From Mesostigma viride (Eukaryota > Streptophyta > Mesostigmatophyceae > Mesostigmatales > Mesostigmataceae), in the NCBI GenBank assembly GCA_009746045.1, contig RPFO01000348.1, positions 356,350 through 420,349 of the forward strand: DNA of 64,000 nucleotides, written 5' to 3'. Position numbers and translations under genes: made by a program. Of this stretch, positions 52,300 through 64,000 are shown piece after piece; within the stretch, counting starts at the first letter, position 1; the number at the start of each line of letters is the position of its first letter. The notes beneath the pieces are model-generated. The model did not search any database, had not been told where the DNA came from, and saw only the letters and a list, made by a program, of their open reading frames with translations.

Positions 52300-54473
52300 A
52301 TGGCCCAGCTGGGGGTGACGACTCCCGGCGGGGCGGATATCCTCATCCATTCGGTGCAGGCCTACCTCGAGGCCCATGCACCCCACCCACGCTGTCGTCA
52401 AGGTCGACTGCCACAACGCGTTCAACAGTTTGTCCCGCGCCAGCATGTTTGCGGCAGTCATGGAGTCCTTCGAGGACTTGTATGCTTGGACAGCCGTGTG
52501 CTACGGCCAGCCCGGCCAACTGGTTCACATCATGGAGGATGGCACTCGCGGCGGCCTGCTGTCGCGGTCGGGCACCCAGCAAGGGGACCCCCTGGGACCC
52601 CTGTACTTTGCCGCCCCCCTCCAGGGTTGCCTCCAAGCGGTCCATGCTGCCCACCCGGCGGTCGCTATCCAGGCCTACTTGGATGATATCTACCTCCTGG
52701 GCCCTGTGCTGGACACCACCGCGGCTCTGCTGGCACTGCAGACCGCGGTGGCCGACATCAACCTCCAGTTGACCCTGGCCAAGTGCGCGGTGTACTCGCC
52801 CCAAGGTGATTGCTCCGGCTTTCCGCCCCAGCTCTTGGGCCGGGACGAGCGCCTCCATGGGCCGTTGGATGTCCTCGGCGTTCCGGTTGGCGACCCCGAG
52901 TTTGTCATCGATGCTCTGCGGGCCGCCCTCGAGGCACGCACTGAGGTACTGCCCTTGATTGCGCGCCTTCATGATTCGCAGACCAAGGGTCTGCTTCTGT
53001 GGTTTTGCGCTCACCCTCGCGTCGTCCACTGGCTCCGGGGTGCTCTTCCGGCTCAGGTCCGGCTGGCCGCCGAGGGCCACGAGGAACGCATCCAGTCGGC
53101 CTTGGCGCAGCTGGTCCCGGGCCCCGACCTCCCGCCACATGCTATTCGCATTGCCTCCCTGCCTGCACGGATGGGTGGCTGTGGTCTGACTCGTGCCGCC
53201 CGGCTGGCCCCAGCAGCATTTTTGGGCTCCGTCGCTCCGTCGTGGGCGGAAAGCTGCCGGCTCCTGCCCCTTTTGGCAACGGCAGCGCCTGACCTCCTGG
53301 ACCCCAGCAGCCCTTTGCCCTTCGTCACCGCCGGCCATCCAGGAGGCCTATGCTGAGATCCAGCAGGCCTGTTCTCCCGTCCGTGCCGCTCAGGCGGTAC
53401 AGCGCCGCCTCCCTCGCGGCACTCCCTCGGTCGCCTCCGTTCAATCTCCCGCCGCATTCCCTGCTCGCGTCATCGACTAAACACCAGAAAACCTACGCCG
53501 GGGTATTCTGCACACGGCTGATTGGATGGCTCTTTTCGCGGACCTCAACGCCCAGGGACGTGCGTGGCTGTTCTCGTTTTCATTGCGGAGTGTGGGCTCG
53601 GCGTACCTTCGTGCTCTTCCCATGGCCCCCCCATTCGCCTTAGCTCCCAGCCACTACTCGGTGGTGCTCCGGCACCAGCTATTTGCCCCGCAGCCTCTTG
53701 TTCCGGCCGGGCGGCCTTGTGGTAGCTGTGGGCAGCCGCTGGATCCCACGGGGACTCACTACCTTGCCTGCATGGGGGGCCAACAGAATCAGAATTGGTA
53801 TTTGTAATTGCACACTGTCCTCCTGACGGTGGTGCTCGCCATGGTTCGGTCGGTTTTCCCCCACGCGAGCATCCGGTCCGAGGATGCGGATGGCGCTGCC
53901 TTCTATTCCCCCAACCACCGGCCTGACATCGTGGTGCGCTGGACTTTGAGGGGGGTGGCCGGCATCTGCTTATTGACGTTTTGGTGGCGCGGCCCTTGGC
54001 TCTTAGCCACGTGGCTGGGGCCTCCCTCACGGCAGGTTACACGGCGGACCGGGCGGAGCGGGCCAAGCTCCTGGCCTATGGCGACGTCGGGCACCATCGT
54101 GTGGTGCCCTTTGTCCTGGAGGAGTTTGGGGCCATGGGGCCCCTGACCTCCGCCTTCTTCAAGGAGTGTTGCCGGCTCCGGGAGGACCGGCTGGACCTGG
54201 AGGGCCAGCGGGCCCCATGGTCGGCGCGGATCTGGACGTCATATTGGCGTCAGCGCTTGTCGGTGGCGCTGACTCGGGCCATGGCTGACATCATGCTCCG
54301 CCGTACGCGGGCTGATTTTGCGGTGCAGCAGGGCTATTAGGTTCCTCCCGTTAGGCGTTTCCATTAGTCTTATCGTAGTATAGAGCTTTGACATGGCTCT
54401 GTATATAGGTTTATAGCTGGGCGTTTGCTTTGGTTTGAGTGATTTCACTCTGCTGTAAGTAATTATTTTTTAA
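52300..54473 (+). mobile_element. Family-A retrotransposon, 5' truncated in the RT
   Basis: Starts at AQLGVTTPGGADIL, so the N-terminal fingers are missing. RT motifs VVKVDCHNAFNSL, SGTQQGDPLGPLYF and IQAYLDDIYLLG lie in the main open frame 52376-53356. Later blocks are the zinc knuckle CGSCGQPLDPTGTHYLAC and the endonuclease PDIVV...ICLLTFWWRGP, which is out of frame because of an extra GC near 53936. Defects include a frame change near 52375, the end of the long frame at 53356, TAA for TAT at 53805, and the GC insertion. It is closely related to 31763-32564 and more distantly to family B. Flanked by a 12-bp duplication. Confidence 0.9.
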
Positions 54474-54485
54474 ATATATATATTA
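54474..54485. repeat. Target-site duplication, right copy
   Basis: ATATATATATTA, matching 52288-52299. Confidence 0.8.
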
Positions 54486-54590
54486 GTCATTCTCAATGAA
54501 TATATATTAATCGGGGTTTTCCTTATGTTGCATGCCAATCTCACCCCCATAATTTATCATTCTCAATGAATATATATTAATAACTTATGC
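54486..54590 (+). mobile_element. Family-B 3' ends, one nested in another
   Basis: TCATTCTCAATGAATATATA-type ends occur twice (54487 and 54563). Between them lies GGTTTTCCTTATGTTGCATG...CCATAATTTA, the last 75 bp of family B on the + strand, so a very short copy inserted into the TA end of an earlier one. Confidence 0.75.
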
Positions 54591-55044
54591 AACACAAATA
54601 GTTGCGCATAGAGTTTTGCAGGAGTGTGAGTACAGATCTAAATCGAAATTTGCGACATTCTACTAAAATATTATATTTAATAGTTATACAGATGAAGGCT
54701 GGAATGGACAGTAATCAGATGAGAGCTACACAATATGAATCGCATGGTACAACGTAGCAAGCGCTTGTACAAGTTGGGTTTGTACAAAGCAGCCGTGGTT
54801 TGTGCATGCGCATCAAGCATGCCAGGCCATGACAGCTCTTTGATTGGGGATATGCAACGACGGTTATATTATATACCGGGAGCAGGGGTTGCTGCGAACG
54901 ATGTTCCACAAGGAGGTGACCACATCACGCCACATTGTACCGAAAATCCCACAAACGACCTTCCATGCATCCCTGAAGCGCACAAGAAAGTTTTCTGGTC
55001 TGGTTTATGACAGCTAGAAAGTTCCAAAGGTATCTCCTTGGAGT
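54591..55044. other. Downstream flank of the phosphatase gene
   Basis: AT-rich sequence presumably containing the phosphatase 3' UTR (- strand). No other gene recognised. Confidence 0.5.
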
Positions 55045-63401
<8,357 letters not shown>

Positions 63402-63705
63402 CTGGTGGGGTGGGGAGGGGTGGGGCAGGATGAACGGGCAGGTGGGCGGGAGGCGATCAGCCATCACACACGAGACAGGGCAAAGGTTGTGAAACGCAGA
63501 AGACCAACCCACAAGAGGTAAGGCACAGCAGACAGAGGCACACGAGGCAGGGCACCTGCAAATAACCATCGGCATGCGAGGCATTTGTGCGTAGATGAGC
63601 GCACGCAGAGTGCGCGTTGCCAATGGCTACATGCGTGGGCCCAGGCATAGCGCAAATCCTTACCGATGGAATCAGGGAACCCTGGCGAGAGGTGAGAACA
63701 AACCA
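63402..63705 (-). other. Upstream phosphatase intron
   Basis: Should lie between the first visible exon and earlier exons. An AG|GGTTCCCTGATTCCATCG|GTAAGG segment at 63665-63682 resembles a microexon but its phase meets a stop, so it was not used. Confidence 0.5.
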
Positions 63706-64000
63706 AGCATGCCACGCCACGCCACGCCACGCCACGCCACGCCACGCCACGCCACGCCACGCCACGCCATGCCACGCCATGCCATGCCACGCCACGCCAT
63801 GCCATGCCACGCCATGCCATGCCATGCCATGCCATGCCATGCCATGCCATGCCATGCCATGCCACGCCACGCCACGCCACGCCACGCCACGCCACGCCAC
63901 GCCATGCCACGCCATGCCATGCCACGCCACGCCACGCCATGCCACGCCATGCCATGCCATGCCATGCCATGCCATGCCATGCCATGCCATGCCATGCCAT
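63706..64000. repeat. (GCCAC/GCCAT)n pentanucleotide array
   Basis: Runs to the window edge with alternating blocks of CCACG and CCATG pentamers. The open frames of Met-Ala-Trp-His type on the - strand are artefacts. Confidence 0.97.

Noticed and set aside
63457-64000. MAWHG-type repeat ORFs
   Set aside because: Pentamer repeat artefact.

Overview
This window looks like a gene-poor, repeat-saturated piece of a nuclear genome from a green alga, most likely a GC-rich chlorophyte (volvocine-like). Coding exons are GC-rich. Introns are many, and their donors are mostly GTGNGT or GTAAG type. A TGTAA motif overlaps AATAAA after one gene. Tandem repeats of many unit sizes fill the introns. No tRNA, rRNA, CRISPR array or prokaryotic operon was found. 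The species assignment is inference.

Only two host genes are supported, and they converge. On the + strand, 5128-24631 encodes the spliceosomal WD40 protein CDC40/PRP17. I could chain 15 exons with consistent phases into 541 codons plus a stop; the last exon carries only 7 coding bases. On the - strand, about 63401-55045 (5' end beyond the window) encodes a PPTC7/PTC7-like PP2C phosphatase. The introns of both are inflated by satellites: 11-bp, 29-bp and 50-bp arrays in CDC40 intron 2, and a 1.1-kb GCCA/GCCC-type array and a 61-bp array in the phosphatase gene. At many exon edges of CDC40, and at one phosphatase exon, the exon edge with its splice site is copied into the neighbouring intron, often at about 90-100 bp spacing.

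The 30 kb between the two stop codons (24.6-55.0 kb) is a nest of mobile elements. It holds (a) two degenerate LINE-type elements (25.4-26.5 kb, +; 27.4-31.2 kb, -); (b) several copies of two related non-LTR retrotransposon families, here called A and B, that end in a PD-(D/E)XK-like endonuclease and sit in TA-rich targets; (c) a decayed gene resembling the RPHP-motif proteins of large viruses and phages (32.8-34.2 kb); and (d) an apparently intact 8,972-bp CACTA DNA transposon (38254-47225). The CACTA element lies inside the endonuclease domain of the longest family-B copy, and a related copy at 35.17 kb shows the empty site. It carries a six-exon TNP2-like transposase of 1101 aa and a divergently transcribed accessory gene. 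The long family-B copy encodes a PHD finger, a RING-H2 finger, C2H2-type fingers and a reverse transcriptase, an unusual combination that is one of the main finds here.

The left end (1-4 kb) holds a CCCT repeat, an unrecognised 533-codon ORF followed by a polypurine tract and an LTR-like sequence, and a LINE fragment. The right end finishes in a GCCAC/GCCAT pentamer array.
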